From Streptomyces sp. NBC_01431 (GTDB lineage Bacteria > Actinomycetota > Actinomycetes > Streptomycetales > Streptomycetaceae): 58,888 bases of DNA. The stretch is from NCBI RefSeq assembly GCF_036231355.1, contig NZ_CP109498.1, positions 1-58,888 of the forward strand, in the 5' to 3' direction. Numbering within the stretch: the stretch's first letter is position 1; each line of letters opens with the position of its first letter. The translations under genes were made by a program, and so were the position numbers. Under the pieces are notes generated by a model that saw nothing but the letters and a program-made list of their open reading frames with translations, had not been told where the DNA came from and did not search any database. Positions 1-8,546 of this stretch are shown here, piece after piece.

Positions 1-1
1 T

Positions 2-952
2 GACGACAACAAGAGCGACGGCGGACACGGAAAATTGGTCCTTCTCGAAAAGGCCGTGCCCGAGCAGTACCGGAAATGGGTCATTGCGGCAGGCCAGCAG
101 TGCCCCGAGGTGTCCAGCCCGCTCATCGCCGCGCAGATCGAGGCCGAATCCAACTGGGACCCCTACGCTGCGTCCCGGAACCCCGAGACGCACGAGGTGA
201 TCGCAGAAGGGATCTCCCAGTTCATCCCGGCGACCTGGGCCACTTGGGGCGTGGACGCCGACGGCGACGGAAAGGCCAACGTCTACACGCCGGCCGACGC
301 GATCATGACGCAAGCCCGCTACGACTGCTATCTGGCCAAGGTGGTCAAGAGCTACAACCTGGCCGGCGACCAGACAAAGCTCATGCTCGCCGCCTACAAC
401 GCAGGCCCGTACGCGGTGCAGAGGGCGGGGGGTGTCCCGCAGATCCCGGAGACCCTGGACTACGTATCCAAGATCACGGCGCTGATGGCCAAGTACAGCC
501 GGGCGATGCAAGACGGCGGGCCCACTTCCGAGTTCGGGCAGCGCGTTGCGGACAACGCGAAAAAATGGATCGGCACCCCCTACAGCTGGGGCGGCGGCAG
601 TGTCGACGGCCCGAGCTTCGGGTTCGCCCAGGGCGCCAGCACTCGGGGGTTCGACTGCTCAAGCCTTGTGCAGTACGCCGTGTATCACGCGTCCGACGGA
701 AAGATCATGCTGCCGAGGACCAGCCAGATTCAGGCCACCCAGGGCAAGGCCATCGACCCGGCGGACATCCGTGTCGGTGATGTGATCGCATTCGCGCTCA
801 GCGGCGCTGGAGACTACGACCACATCGCCGTCTACGTCGGTCAGGGCCAGTTCGTGCACGCACCGCGCACCGGGGACAACGTCAAGGTGTCGTCCCTGGG
901 CGACAGCTATTACAGCTCCAAACCGAAGACCATCAGGAGGTTCGGGCAGTGA
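2..952 (+). CDS. Secreted cell-wall hydrolase of the conjugation system, lytic transglycosylase plus NlpC/P60 (5' end cut by window)
   Basis: Bifunctional peptidoglycan hydrolase, the VirB1-like enzyme of Gram-positive T4SS, expected to open the wall locally for mating. From the TTG at 35, the first half is an SLT (lytic transglycosylase) domain with the catalytic-Glu region IEAESNWDP, EGISQFIPATW and AAYNAGP. The second half is NlpC/P60 with Cys in FDCSSLVQYA, His in DHIAVYVG and a third polar site at FVHAPRTGD. The frame is open from base 2 without a membrane anchor, so the true start lies outside. The anchor is probably the partial ORF at 58798-58888. The stop overlaps the next gene by GTGA. 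Confidence 0.9.
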   Translation, partial: DDNKSDGGHGKLVLLEKAVPEQYRKWVIAAGQQCPEVSSPLIAAQIEAESNWDPYAASRNPETHEVIAEGISQFIPATWATWGVDADGDGKANVYTPADAIMTQARYDCYLAKVVKSYNLAGDQTKLMLAAYNAGPYAVQRAGGVPQIPETLDYVSKITALMAKYSRAMQDGGPTSEFGQRVADNAKKWIGTPYSWGGGSVDGPSFGFAQGASTRGFDCSSLVQYAVYHASDGKIMLPRTSQIQATQGKAIDPADIRVGDVIAFALSGAGDYDHIAVYVGQGQFVHAPRTGDNVKVSSLGDSYYSSKPKTIRRFGQ

Positions 953-1599
953 CCACGACACGGCAGCGGCGTGCGGCGGCCCTGGCGGCGGCCGCCGCCC
1001 TGGCGGCCCTGCTCGCCGGATGCAGTTCCGGCGGGCACGACGACCCGGCGCCCCCCGTCCCCAGCCGTCCCGCGCCGTCGGGCACCGGGCGCTATCCCGA
1101 GCCCCTGAACCCGGCGCCCGCGCCGTCCCTGCCTCCAGGCAAGAGCGGCCAGCCTCCCGGCGGCATCCCCTCCCCCGCAAGCGTCGACCAGAGCGACGCC
1201 ACCGCGGTGAGCCGAGCCGCCCTGATCGCGCTGTCGACCTATGACACCGCCATCGACACCAGCCGCAACGACGCCGGCCGCCGGGCCGCCGAGGCCGGAT
1301 GGTGCACCGAGGCCTACGCCGCACAGCTGCGCGGCGCAGCCGCCCACGCCGCCCCCGGCTCCGCCTGGACCCAGTGGGCCCAGCACCGCGCCTACACGAC
1401 AGTGGCGGCGCAGAGCACCGAGGAGGCGGGCCGACCGGTCGACACCGCCACCACCGCCTACCGCCAGTGGACCCTCACACTCACCCCCAAAGGGCGCGAC
1501 GGGTGGACCGGAACACCCGAAGTTCGCACCGTGTTCGCCGAGCTCACCCGCCCCGAGGCGGGCAAGCCCTGGCAGCTGAACTCCGTCAACTACCAGTAG
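949..1599 (+). CDS. Lipoprotein of the conjugation cluster
   Basis: Predicted 216-aa lipoprotein starting at a GTG that overlaps the hydrolase stop (GTGA), so probably translationally coupled. There is an Arg-rich n-region, an Ala/Leu h-region and the lipobox LLAGC near residue 25. A Pro-rich linker (residues 30-75) follows, then a globular C-terminal half (about residues 80-216) with a pattern like YRQWTLTLTPKG that is reminiscent of the NTF2/VirB8-like conjugation lipoproteins. No catalytic motif is visible. The position suggests an extracytoplasmic T4SS accessory. The family assignment is inference. Confidence 0.8.
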   Translation: MTTTRQRRAAALAAAAALAALLAGCSSGGHDDPAPPVPSRPAPSGTGRYPEPLNPAPAPSLPPGKSGQPPGGIPSPASVDQSDATAVSRAALIALSTYDTAIDTSRNDAGRRAAEAGWCTEAYAAQLRGAAAHAAPGSAWTQWAQHRAYTTVAAQSTEEAGRPVDTATTAYRQWTLTLTPKGRDGWTGTPEVRTVFAELTRPEAGKPWQLNSVNYQ

Positions 1600-1613
1600 C
1601 AGAGGAGCAGGAC

Positions 1614-2612
1614 GTGGCCACCCCCGACCAGGTACCCGCCTGGCCCCTGTACGAGCTGCGGGCCGACGACGACGGAACCGTGACCCTGACCGGCCCGGCC
1701 GCCACCCCCGGCCCCTACCCCGGGCGCACGGAGGCCCTGGCCGCCGCCGCGGCCCTGGCCGCCCGACATCTGCGGCCCCCACGCGCCGTACGAGCCACAG
1801 CGATTGACGCCGATGGCACCGAATGGCCGCTCATCATCGCCACAGACGGCACCGCCCGCGAGGCAGGTCCCGCCCGGCGCCCCAAGGCCTCCCGCCGCAA
1901 GAAAAACGGCCAGCCTGCGCCCGTGCCCGCGTTCCCCGTCGCGCCGGTCCCCGCGCCGGCGCCCGCCATCGAGACGCATCCCGACCTGGCGCCCGCCCCC
2001 TTCCCGCCCGCCGTGGACGACGAGCCCAGCCGTACCGTGCGGATCGCATCCCCCCGCCGCTCCCGCGTCCCTGCCGACCCGCGCCAGCCCGCCGCCCCCA
2101 CCGAACAGCACAGCCGCGCTCAGGAGACCGCCCCGCCGCAGGGCCCCGCCGAGCCCGCCGCCGACGAGCCCCGGGCGAAACCCGCCACCTATCTGCGGAT
2201 CCGCACCCTCGCCGAGGCCGGACAGCTGACCGAGGCCAGGAGCGTGGCTGCCGAACTTGATGGCCAGGCCAGCCGGGTACACGGGCCCAGTCATCCCACC
2301 GCCCTGGAAGCCCGCGAGGTCCTGGCCCACATCACCGCCCAAAGCGGCGATCTGCCCACCGCCGTCCGCCTCTACCGCGACGTCGCAGAACGCTGGTGGC
2401 ATCAGAACCTGCGGCAGGCCGCCGACCAGGCCGCAGGCCGCGCCCACGCCCTTTGGCTCCGCATCGCCGATCCTCACCAGGCCCTGGCCGCCGGGCAGGA
2501 CGTCATCCGGATGCGACAGCAGATCCCCGGTCCCGACGGCCGCGCCTACCGCCAGGCCCTGCACCACATGGAACAGCTGGAGACCAATCACCAACCAGCT
2601 CCCCGTATCTGA
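1614..2612 (+). CDS. Conjugation-cluster protein with C-terminal TPR-like helices
   Basis: About 332 aa. The GTG at 1614 follows an AGAGGAG ribosome site, 15 bases after the lipoprotein stop. The N-terminal about 90 residues form a small alpha/beta domain beginning PDQVPAWPLYELRADDDGTV. A long Pro/Ala-rich linker follows (about 90-185), then a helical domain (190-330) resembling tetratricopeptide repeats, with TLAEAGQLTEARSVAAELD and SGDLPTAVRLYRDVAERWW. Probably cytoplasmic and a scaffold or adaptor. Last gene of the rightward arm, followed by a strong hairpin. No family recognised with certainty. Confidence 0.75.
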   Translation: MATPDQVPAWPLYELRADDDGTVTLTGPAATPGPYPGRTEALAAAAALAARHLRPPRAVRATAIDADGTEWPLIIATDGTAREAGPARRPKASRRKKNGQPAPVPAFPVAPVPAPAPAIETHPDLAPAPFPPAVDDEPSRTVRIASPRRSRVPADPRQPAAPTEQHSRAQETAPPQGPAEPAADEPRAKPATYLRIRTLAEAGQLTEARSVAAELDGQASRVHGPSHPTALEAREVLAHITAQSGDLPTAVRLYRDVAERWWHQNLRQAADQAAGRAHALWLRIADPHQALAAGQDVIRMRQQIPGPDGRAYRQALHHMEQLETNHQPAPRI

Positions 2613-2627
2613 CGACTCGGCAGCACG

Positions 2628-2665
2628 GCGGCGGCCCCGGAAACTTCGGTCTCCGGGGCCGCCGC
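2628..2665 (+). terminator. Hairpin after the rightward conjugation arm
   Basis: Perfect 13-bp GC-rich stem (2628-2640 paired with 2653-2665) with a 12-base loop, 16 bases after the stop at 2612. It has no strong U-tract, so it may work as a structural 3' end between convergent genes. Confidence 0.6.
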
Positions 2666-2702
2666 TTCCGTGCGTTGGTCAGGAAGTAGGTGCTCGGGTC
2701 GG

Positions 2703-2921
2703 TCACGGGGCGTTCAAGGTCTCGATACCCGCCTTCCAGGCGGCGATGTGCTCCAACAGGGCCTGGCGCGCCTGTGCGGGTACGGAGCTGCGGAGGTCGC
2801 GCACGGCCAGGGCGCGCTGCCACCAGGAGTCGCGCTCGGCCGGGTCTGCTGCGGCATCGGACCGGGCGGTGCACAGCCCGATCAGCTCGTTGGTGGTCTC
2901 GGCGAAGACGTCGTAGACCAT
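2703..2921 (-). CDS. Small conserved hypothetical protein, possibly with a 5' frameshift
   Basis: 72 aa, mostly helical, beginning MVYDVFAETTNELIGLCTAR and containing SWWQRALAVRDLR. It resembles small Streptomyces accessory proteins, but I cannot name the family. The ATG at 2921 has a weak ribosome site. A better one (GAGGAGAAACTTC before ATG 2955) opens a frame offset by one base whose first codons read MVAPYAGGPYSD. A single-base indel between 2955 and 2921 would join the two, so the native N-terminus may be longer. Confidence 0.55.
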   Translation of the reverse strand: MVYDVFAETTNELIGLCTARSDAAADPAERDSWWQRALAVRDLRSSVPAQARQALLEHIAAWKAGIETLNAP

Positions 2922-3274
2922 CGCTGTAGGGGCCGCCGGCGTAGGGGGCGACCATGAAGTTTCTCCTCGCGGTTAGAGCGGTTCGGCGGCGTGGCCGCGA
3001 TCCCCTAAGTACGGAACGGCAGTTGGGCCGTCGGCGCGATGAGTATGTCGATGGGATAGGCAAGTGCCGGAGGGCCGGGATCTGTCATCGTTCTGTCGCG
3101 CAGTCCAGTTATGGATCCCTGAAGCGGCCGGCGCAGGGTCGGGTGTCCAGCAACCGATCGTTTCCCAAACACCGCCCAGCCGAGATTTCTTCACCCACGA
3201 GCGTTCAGGAACCGTGCCCAAGAACGAAGTCACGACGCGCGTGAGTTCCAGACTTCCAGTGCGCAAGGTCAGCG

Positions 3275-3727
3275 TCAGCGACTGGCCCGTCGGCTGCCGG
3301 CTCTCGTCAGGTCTCGGGCCCGGCTTACCAGATCATCAGCAAGGCTCTGATCAGAAAGTGGCGGAAGACCCTCCTCGGTGCTGCAGCAGGGCGGTTTCGA
3401 CCGCTCGCCCTGCGGTGGACGCTCCAAACCTGCCAGTTCGTAGAGAAGCGTGTACACGTCGTTGTGCGGATCGTCATCGTCGTGAGGTCCGACGATGACT
3501 ATGATTGCTTCGTCCTCAGCAGTGAAAGCCACGACCACTCGCAGAGCCCGGGGCAGGTGTTTTACGCAGAGGTGCTCTACTACATCCCCGGTAAGCCTGT
3601 AGCCGAGGGCCTTACAGCCCTGGCTACGCAGCTCCCTCAGGAACTGGTCGTACGCAGCTCGGTGCATACGACGCAAGCCTGCGACCTGCTGTTTTGCGAG
3701 CGGTGTGACAGAGACCGTGACAGGCAC
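3275..3727 (-). CDS. RelE/HigB-like toxin with long C-terminal extension
   Basis: 150 aa. The first about 95 residues fit the RelE/ParE fold: MPVTVSVTPLAKQQVAGL, a central HLCVKHLPRALRVVVAF strand pair, and YTLLYELAGL at the end of the core. Such toxins are usually ribosome-dependent mRNA interferases or gyrase inhibitors. The last about 50 residues form an extra low-complexity Ser/Arg tail beyond the usual 85-110 aa. It starts at a GTG 9 bases after the stop of 3737-4216, forming an antitoxin-first operon. The exact toxin class is inference. Confidence 0.7.
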   Translation of the reverse strand: MPVTVSVTPLAKQQVAGLRRMHRAAYDQFLRELRSQGCKALGYRLTGDVVEHLCVKHLPRALRVVVAFTAEDEAIIVIVGPHDDDDPHNDVYTLLYELAGLERPPQGERSKPPCCSTEEGLPPLSDQSLADDLVSRARDLTRAGSRRASR

Positions 3728-3736
3728 CAGCGCAGC

Positions 3737-4216
3737 CTAGTGGGCTTGCGCTGCCTCTTCCTCGTCTTTGGTCAATGCTGGTTCGACCTGTCCCTCGCGC
3801 AGCTGCCGGAGGCTGGTCTTGAGGTCTTCTCGGTCGAGTAGAGCCGCGTCTTGCAGGCGGTTCCAGACGGAGTTGATGAGGTCCCTGTTGCGGCCCGCAG
3901 CCCGCAGCTCTTTCACCAGGTGGAGCACTCGGTGGAGCTGTATCGGGTCTACTCGCTGAGGGTGCTCGCTCGCCAGAGACAGTACTCCCTCAGCAACCCA
4001 GGTCCTGACGGTGCGATCGGTCAGCGCCAGCAACGACGCTGCGATCTTCAAGCGGACCGGCTCGGCAGTGCCGAGTGCAGCCTCAGCGACGCTACGAAGC
4101 TCCGTCGCTTGATCCGGCTCCCGGGACTCGATCCGTTCAGCTACGGCCTCGACCCGCTCTACGCGATCGAAGAGGGCTCTGACCTGCTTTTCTTCTCGTT
4201 CTAGTGTTTGCGTCAT
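3737..4216 (-). CDS. Antitoxin/regulator paired with the RelE-like toxin
   Basis: 159 aa, starting at an ATG preceded by a good GGAGG. The N-terminal part is acidic coiled coil (EREEKQVRALFDRVERVEAV). The middle contains a helix-turn-helix-like segment, LLALTDRTVRTWVAEGVL, so it probably represses its own promoter. The acidic C-terminus (TKDEEEAAQAH) could contact the toxin. The gene order and tight spacing with the toxin at 3275-3727 support a toxin-antitoxin operon. The AT-richer DNA at 4217-4275 should hold the promoter. Confidence 0.7.
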   Translation of the reverse strand: MTQTLEREEKQVRALFDRVERVEAVAERIESREPDQATELRSVAEAALGTAEPVRLKIAASLLALTDRTVRTWVAEGVLSLASEHPQRVDPIQLHRVLHLVKELRAAGRNRDLINSVWNRLQDAALLDREDLKTSLRQLREGQVEPALTKDEEEAAQAH

Positions 4217-4566
4217 AGCGGCCTCCTCCCAGTTGCCTTACTTCAAAATATCCGAGCTTATTTAGAAGCCGCAATGGGAGCGGCGAAACGTTGCCTGACT
4301 TCAGGACCGTTGCGGCGAGCCTGCGAGCCCCCGACGGGAGCGTCCTACAGCGCCCCCGGCCTCAGGCGCGTGTACATGTCTGGAGAACCGTCCATCTTCA
4401 GCTCGTACCACCAGCCCGCCCCGGCGGCGGGAGGGCCGGGAGCGGCTGGGTGAGCGCGACAGAGACCGGGAACTCCACCCCTCCAGGCTGCCGCGCACCC
4501 GCCGCCGGGGTGCCCGACGGCGTGTAGGACGTGCCCAGTAAATCGAACGCGTGCTCTAATCAGGCC

Positions 4567-4854
4567 ATGGTGCGAATCTTCCCTCCCGATCTTCTACAGG
4601 CCCAGCGCGAGTGGACCCGCACCTACGAAGCGCTCGCGCACCAGCCGTTCCGGACCGTGCTGCGCCGTCGCCTGCAACTGCTGTCCTCACGGATCGCTCG
4701 CCACTCCTACTGGAGCGCCAAGGGCGGACGCCCGTCCTCGGACCGAACCGAGCTGCGCCGCCAGGCCCGCGCTGCCGAGCAAGATGAGAAGAGACCGGCA
4801 CACGGCCGAACGCCCGGGGACCCGGCTGTGCACCATTTGTTCAGCGGCCGGTGA
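4567..4854 (+). CDS. Small conserved hypothetical protein
   Basis: 95 aa from the ATG at 4567 (an in-frame start at 4531 would add 12 residues). It begins MVRIFPPDLLQAQREWTRTY and continues with Arg-rich helices (TVLRRRLQLLSSRIARHSYW). It looks like a small actinobacterial family of roughly 75-100 aa found in accessory regions, function unknown. Basic and helical, without membrane segments. It stands alone between the toxin-antitoxin pair and the GNAT. Confidence 0.6.
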   Translation: MVRIFPPDLLQAQREWTRTYEALAHQPFRTVLRRRLQLLSSRIARHSYWSAKGGRPSSDRTELRRQARAAEQDEKRPAHGRTPGDPAVHHLFSGR

Positions 4855-4930
4855 GCTCGACCCGCTCCTCAGAGGGTTCGACCACATCCAGGACGCGTGA
4901 GCAGGGGCTGCGTCCCGCGGACGCAGTTGG

Positions 4931-5482
4931 TCAGGGCAGGGTGCGCAGCATGGTCGCGTAGACCGGGGAGTCGGGGAACGGCCGCTGATCGCCGATGTTG
5001 TAGTACCCCCAGGTTTCGTACAGGGCCTTGACCTTGGCGTGGGTGGGGTCGACCAGGAGTGTGACGCGCTCTTCGGGGCGGCCGTGCAGGAGCTCTTCGT
5101 GGATGCGGTGTGCGAGGCCGGTGCCGCGCCAGGGGGAGCGGACCATGATTTCGAAGAGGGCCAGGGTGCGTTGTCCGTTCTCGCGGCTCTGGTCCTCGGG
5201 CAGGGGGTTGAGCATGTGCGTCCACCAGCCGGTGCGCTCGGGCAGCGGGGAGGCGTAGGCGTAGCCCGCGGCCTCGCCCCGGTCGTAGGCGACGACGGCT
5301 TCCCAGCCGGGGCGGGAGGCGTGTCCGGACAGGCGGTCCTCGAAGCGTTCGATGGAGAAGAACGGGTCGGTCATCTCGTTCGCGTACACCTCGCCGTACA
5401 GGGAGACCAGTGTCGGACGGATCGCGTCGAGCTGGTCGCGGTTGTAGCGGATGAGCTCGGTGGTGGTCGGGCTGCTGGTCAC
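4931..5482 (-). CDS. GNAT-family N-acetyltransferase
   Basis: 183 aa. Typical acetyl-CoA binding region in the second half: FEIMVRSPWRGTGLAHRIHEELL, matching the R/Q-x-x-G-x-G/A motif A, followed by VTLLVDPTHAKVKALYETWGY. The substrate cannot be inferred. The GTG start at 5482 overlaps the stop of the TPR-type regulator gene by GTGA, so the two are one leftward operon and probably co-regulated with the divergent 6937-10563 genes. Confidence 0.85.
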   Translation of the reverse strand: MTSSPTTTELIRYNRDQLDAIRPTLVSLYGEVYANEMTDPFFSIERFEDRLSGHASRPGWEAVVAYDRGEAAGYAYASPLPERTGWWTHMLNPLPEDQSRENGQRTLALFEIMVRSPWRGTGLAHRIHEELLHGRPEERVTLLVDPTHAKVKALYETWGYYNIGDQRPFPDSPVYATMLRTLP

Positions 5483-6753
5483 GGGGTGGCTCCTCGGGGA
5501 CGGGGGCGAACGGTCTGGGTGTGCTCGATCCACTCGCGGGTGACCGCGGTGTCGGGGGCGCGCATGGTCAGGGCGGAGGTGAACTTGCCCAACAGATGGG
5601 GGACCCGGCCGGTGGCGGCGCCAGCGGGAGGGATGACGTGGTGGGCGGTGGCGACGGCCTGCTCGATGTCGCCCTGCCGGAGTTGGGTGAGGGCGGCCTG
5701 CGCGGTGTAGTAGGCGCGGTTGCGGTGCTGGTCGGGGCGGAGCGCGGCGAGCGCGCGGTGGGTGTGGAACTCGGCCCGCTCGCCGTTGTCCAGGCGCAGG
5801 AGAGTGGCTCCGGCGAGACCGTGGAGTTCGCCCTCGGTGTAGAAGTCCATGCTGGCCGGGCGGTTCGCGCCGGGGTCGGCATGCGCGAAGGAGGCGGCGG
5901 CCCGGTCGAGGGCGCGCAGGGCGCGGGGGCGGTCCCCGGCGTCGGCGGCGGACAGGGCGAGCCGGGAGTGGGACAGGGAGGCGTACAGCGGGTCGGCCCG
6001 GTGCACCCGGGTGTTGGTGGCTGCCTCGGCGGCGGCGACCGAGTCGGTGTAGCGGCCGCGCTGGGAGGCCAGCATGGCGGCGTAGCGCCATGCCTGGTGC
6101 TGGACCTGGGCGTTCCCGGACAGCCCGGCCAGGGTGATGGCCTCCTCCAGGTGGCGCTGGGCGTCGTCGAAGTGGCGGGCGTCGACCGCGGCCCACATCG
6201 CGGCCGCGGTGAACGAGGCGGCCAGCGAGTAGAGGTGGCCGCGTACCCGCTGCGTGGCGCTCCCGTTGCGCTGGAGTCCGAGGGTCCGCGCCGCGAGGCC
6301 TTTGGCCCGGTTCTCCAGCTCGGTGCCGCCTCCGGTGGTGTCGTCTGTCAGCCACAGCGCGGTGAGTTCGTCGCGGAGCTCCTTTACCTCGGTGAATCCG
6401 ACGGTGGGGCGGGCGGCAGCCGTGGGTGCACCGACGGCGAGGACGGTCCCGGTGGCGGCGGTGACGAACGTGCGGCGTTTCACGGGCTCCTCCTGCGACG
6501 GGGCGCGGCGGTTGGGGACGAATCCCAGGTCGGTGGGGGAGCGCCCGGTGATCGCTGCCAGAGCGAGACGCTGTGGTTCCCGGGGCCACCGGTTCTCGCC
6601 GGAGAGCCAGCGGAACACGGTGCGCTCACTGGTCGTCCCTACTCGCCCGGTGATCTGCCGCGTGGTGGTGTTGACCAGCTCGGTGAGGTCGGGGACCTCG
6701 ACCTTGTTAGCGGCCATCCACGTGGCGAGCGCCCGGTTCTTACTCCGCGCCAT
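5479..6753 (-). CDS. Cytoplasmic HTH regulator with TPR-like C-terminal domain
   Basis: 424 aa from ATG 6753. Residues 1-75 form an XRE-like DNA-binding domain (ALATWMAANKVEVPDLTELV, TSERTVFRWLSGENRWPREP). The remainder is helical and TPR-like, with repeated Ala-rich hairpins (SLAASFTAAAMWAAVDARHF, SLSHSRLALSAADAGDRPRA). An internal KRRTFVTAATGTVLAVGAP stretch resembles a Tat-like hydrophobic segment that is common in this family and not a true signal. It probably senses a ligand or peptide and controls the divergent operon across the 6754-6936 gap. Confidence 0.8.
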   Translation of the reverse strand: MARSKNRALATWMAANKVEVPDLTELVNTTTRQITGRVGTTSERTVFRWLSGENRWPREPQRLALAAITGRSPTDLGFVPNRRAPSQEEPVKRRTFVTAATGTVLAVGAPTAAARPTVGFTEVKELRDELTALWLTDDTTGGGTELENRAKGLAARTLGLQRNGSATQRVRGHLYSLAASFTAAAMWAAVDARHFDDAQRHLEEAITLAGLSGNAQVQHQAWRYAAMLASQRGRYTDSVAAAEAATNTRVHRADPLYASLSHSRLALSAADAGDRPRALRALDRAAASFAHADPGANRPASMDFYTEGELHGLAGATLLRLDNGERAEFHTHRALAALRPDQHRNRAYYTAQAALTQLRQGDIEQAVATAHHVIPPAGAATGRVPHLLGKFTSALTMRAPDTAVTREWIEHTQTVRPRPRGATP

Positions 6754-6936
6754 ACCGTCACGGTAGGGCGAGCAGCCGATCACGGAAAGTAAAGGCCGGG
6801 TCAATTCGTCAGCTGCTCCGCGAGTGCCCGTGCAGTTCTTCGTCATGGCCAACTCACCCCGGCAGGCGGTTACTTACTGCGTACGGCGTGCGGGCCCCGG
6901 GCCCCGCCGCACCGTCTTGCGGAAGGACCGCCCCTC

Positions 6937-7266
6937 ATGGCCACCACCGAGCAGCACCACCGTCCCACGGCCACCGACATAGCCCGGGACGTCCAGCTCG
7001 CCGAGTCCCTGGCTCGATGGCCCGGCGACCAACGGGCCCAGGCGTGCCGGGAACGGCTGCGGGACTACATCCAGCTGCTCGCCGACCCGGCCGAGACGCA
7101 GGTACGCCTCATGCCCACCTCGCGGGCCCGCGACGTGGCCGAGCAGTCGATCCGCCACGCCCGCCGCCTTCTCGCCGACGGTCGGCACGGCGACCCCGGC
7201 GCCTGCCTCGCCCTGCTCGCCGGCGCGGTTCGCCACCTCATGCAGTACGCGGGAATGCCCCGCTGA
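6937..7266 (+). CDS. Small helical hypothetical protein, DUF6415-like
   Basis: 109 aa helical protein starting at ATG 6937. It contains the segment RDVAEQSIRHARRLLADGRH followed by CLALLAGAVRHLMQYAG, a layout resembling actinobacterial DUF6415 proteins (assignment tentative). First gene on the plus strand opposite the TPR-type regulator, about 120 bases before the kinase operon. No catalytic residues are recognisable. Confidence 0.6.
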   Translation: MATTEQHHRPTATDIARDVQLAESLARWPGDQRAQACRERLRDYIQLLADPAETQVRLMPTSRARDVAEQSIRHARRLLADGRHGDPGACLALLAGAVRHLMQYAGMPR

Positions 7267-7388
7267 GAGTCCTGCGCCGGGGCGGGCCCCACCCTCCGGC
7301 GCAGCCCCCGCCCGCCCCGGAAGGGGCGGGCCCCTCACCCCTTCCTGTAGCGGCACGCTGAGCTGGTGTGCCGGAGAGGAGCACGACC

Positions 7389-8546
7389 GTGGCGCCCACC
7401 ATGACGCCGATTCCGGCGACCGTCCTGTTCTCGTACGCGGACCAGCAGATCCGCCGGTCGGCCCGCGCCCTGTGGCCGGGATCCCAGATAGACCTGGGGC
7501 CGCACGTTCCCTCCGTGACCGGCTACGTGCGGACCATCAGCCTCGACGGCACCCCGCTGTTCGCCAAGTACTCGCTGCTCGGCCTGTCGCTGGTATCGGT
7601 GCTGCGGGGCACCTGCGGCTCCTGGACGGCCGTCCAACAGGCCCAGGACGCCTATGTCTCCTCTCCCCGCGCATTGTTGGGACGGGAGGCAGGACAACTG
7701 CGGCTGTTGCGCCGGGCGGGCCTGAAGACGCCGCACGTGGCCGGGCTCGACAGCGGCGTCCTCTTCACCATGCCCGTGGCCGGGCCGACCCTGGGCGACC
7801 TGCTCGCCAAGGAACCCGAGCGCACGGAGGCCCTGATCACCGGCGTGCTGCGCACCCTGCGCGAAGGCTTGCGCCGGATCGACACCACCGAGGCCGAGGC
7901 CGTGGCGATCGGCGAGCGGTCGATCCCGGCGACGTTCACCCGCAAGTTCAACGGCCTCTCCGGGACGGCTTACTTACGGCAGGCCGGGCCGCACTGCTCG
8001 GTGCTGACCGCCATCGTCGGCCGCCTCCAGCGCATGCGGATGGCCCCGGTGCCCGGCTCGCGGCCGCTCGTGTACGGCGATCTCAAGCCCGAGCACGTGG
8101 TGTACGTCAACGGCCCCGACTGCGCCCCGGTCTTCATCGACCCCGGCATGGGGCGCGGCCGCCCGCAGGCCGACCACGCGAAACTCCTCTCGCGTCTGAT
8201 CCTGTCCCTATTCGCGAACCCGCCCGTTCCGGCCGCCGTGCACGCCATCACCACCGGGCTGTCGGCCGTGGTGGAGCACGCCGTTGCCGGGCTCGGCAAG
8301 CCGGAGCGGTCGGCGTGGCTGCGGGAGCTGGTGCTGCTGTGGCTGATGGACACCGTCAACATCGTCTCCACCTACCTGACTTGCCCGGTGGTACTGCCCC
8401 TGCCGCCCCAGGCCGTGACCATCACCGAGCGGGCCGCCTCCCTGTTGGGTCTCCTCGACGCCGTGAGCACGGACCTGACCACACGTGACCCGCGCACCGT
8501 CTGGTCTCTCGCGCTCAGCCGTCTGTCGGAAGGTGTTGCGCGATGA
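7389..8546 (+). CDS. APH/choline-kinase-fold phosphotransferase
   Basis: 385 aa. The GTG at 7389 was chosen because a GGAGAGGAG site precedes it (7368 is an alternative). The C-terminal lobe carries the aminoglycoside-phosphotransferase-type catalytic loop LVYGDLKPEHVVYV and the metal-binding Asp in VFIDPGMGRGRPQAD. The N-terminal lobe has FAKYSLLG, a candidate ATP-site lysine. Substrate unknown. Its stop overlaps the next start (ATGA), so it is the first gene of a three-gene operon. Resistance to an aminoglycoside is possible but unsupported: the LDH- and HprK-like partners point to a dedicated modification or signalling pathway. Confidence 0.75.
   Translation: MAPTMTPIPATVLFSYADQQIRRSARALWPGSQIDLGPHVPSVTGYVRTISLDGTPLFAKYSLLGLSLVSVLRGTCGSWTAVQQAQDAYVSSPRALLGREAGQLRLLRRAGLKTPHVAGLDSGVLFTMPVAGPTLGDLLAKEPERTEALITGVLRTLREGLRRIDTTEAEAVAIGERSIPATFTRKFNGLSGTAYLRQAGPHCSVLTAIVGRLQRMRMAPVPGSRPLVYGDLKPEHVVYVNGPDCAPVFIDPGMGRGRPQADHAKLLSRLILSLFANPPVPAAVHAITTGLSAVVEHAVAGLGKPERSAWLRELVLLWLMDTVNIVSTYLTCPVVLPLPPQAVTITERAASLLGLLDAVSTDLTTRDPRTVWSLALSRLSEGVAR

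Noticed and set aside
5521..6792. 423-aa plus-strand frame
   Set aside because: Shadow of the TPR-type regulator gene. Very Gly/Val-rich with no domain; the opposite strand has clear HTH and TPR motifs.
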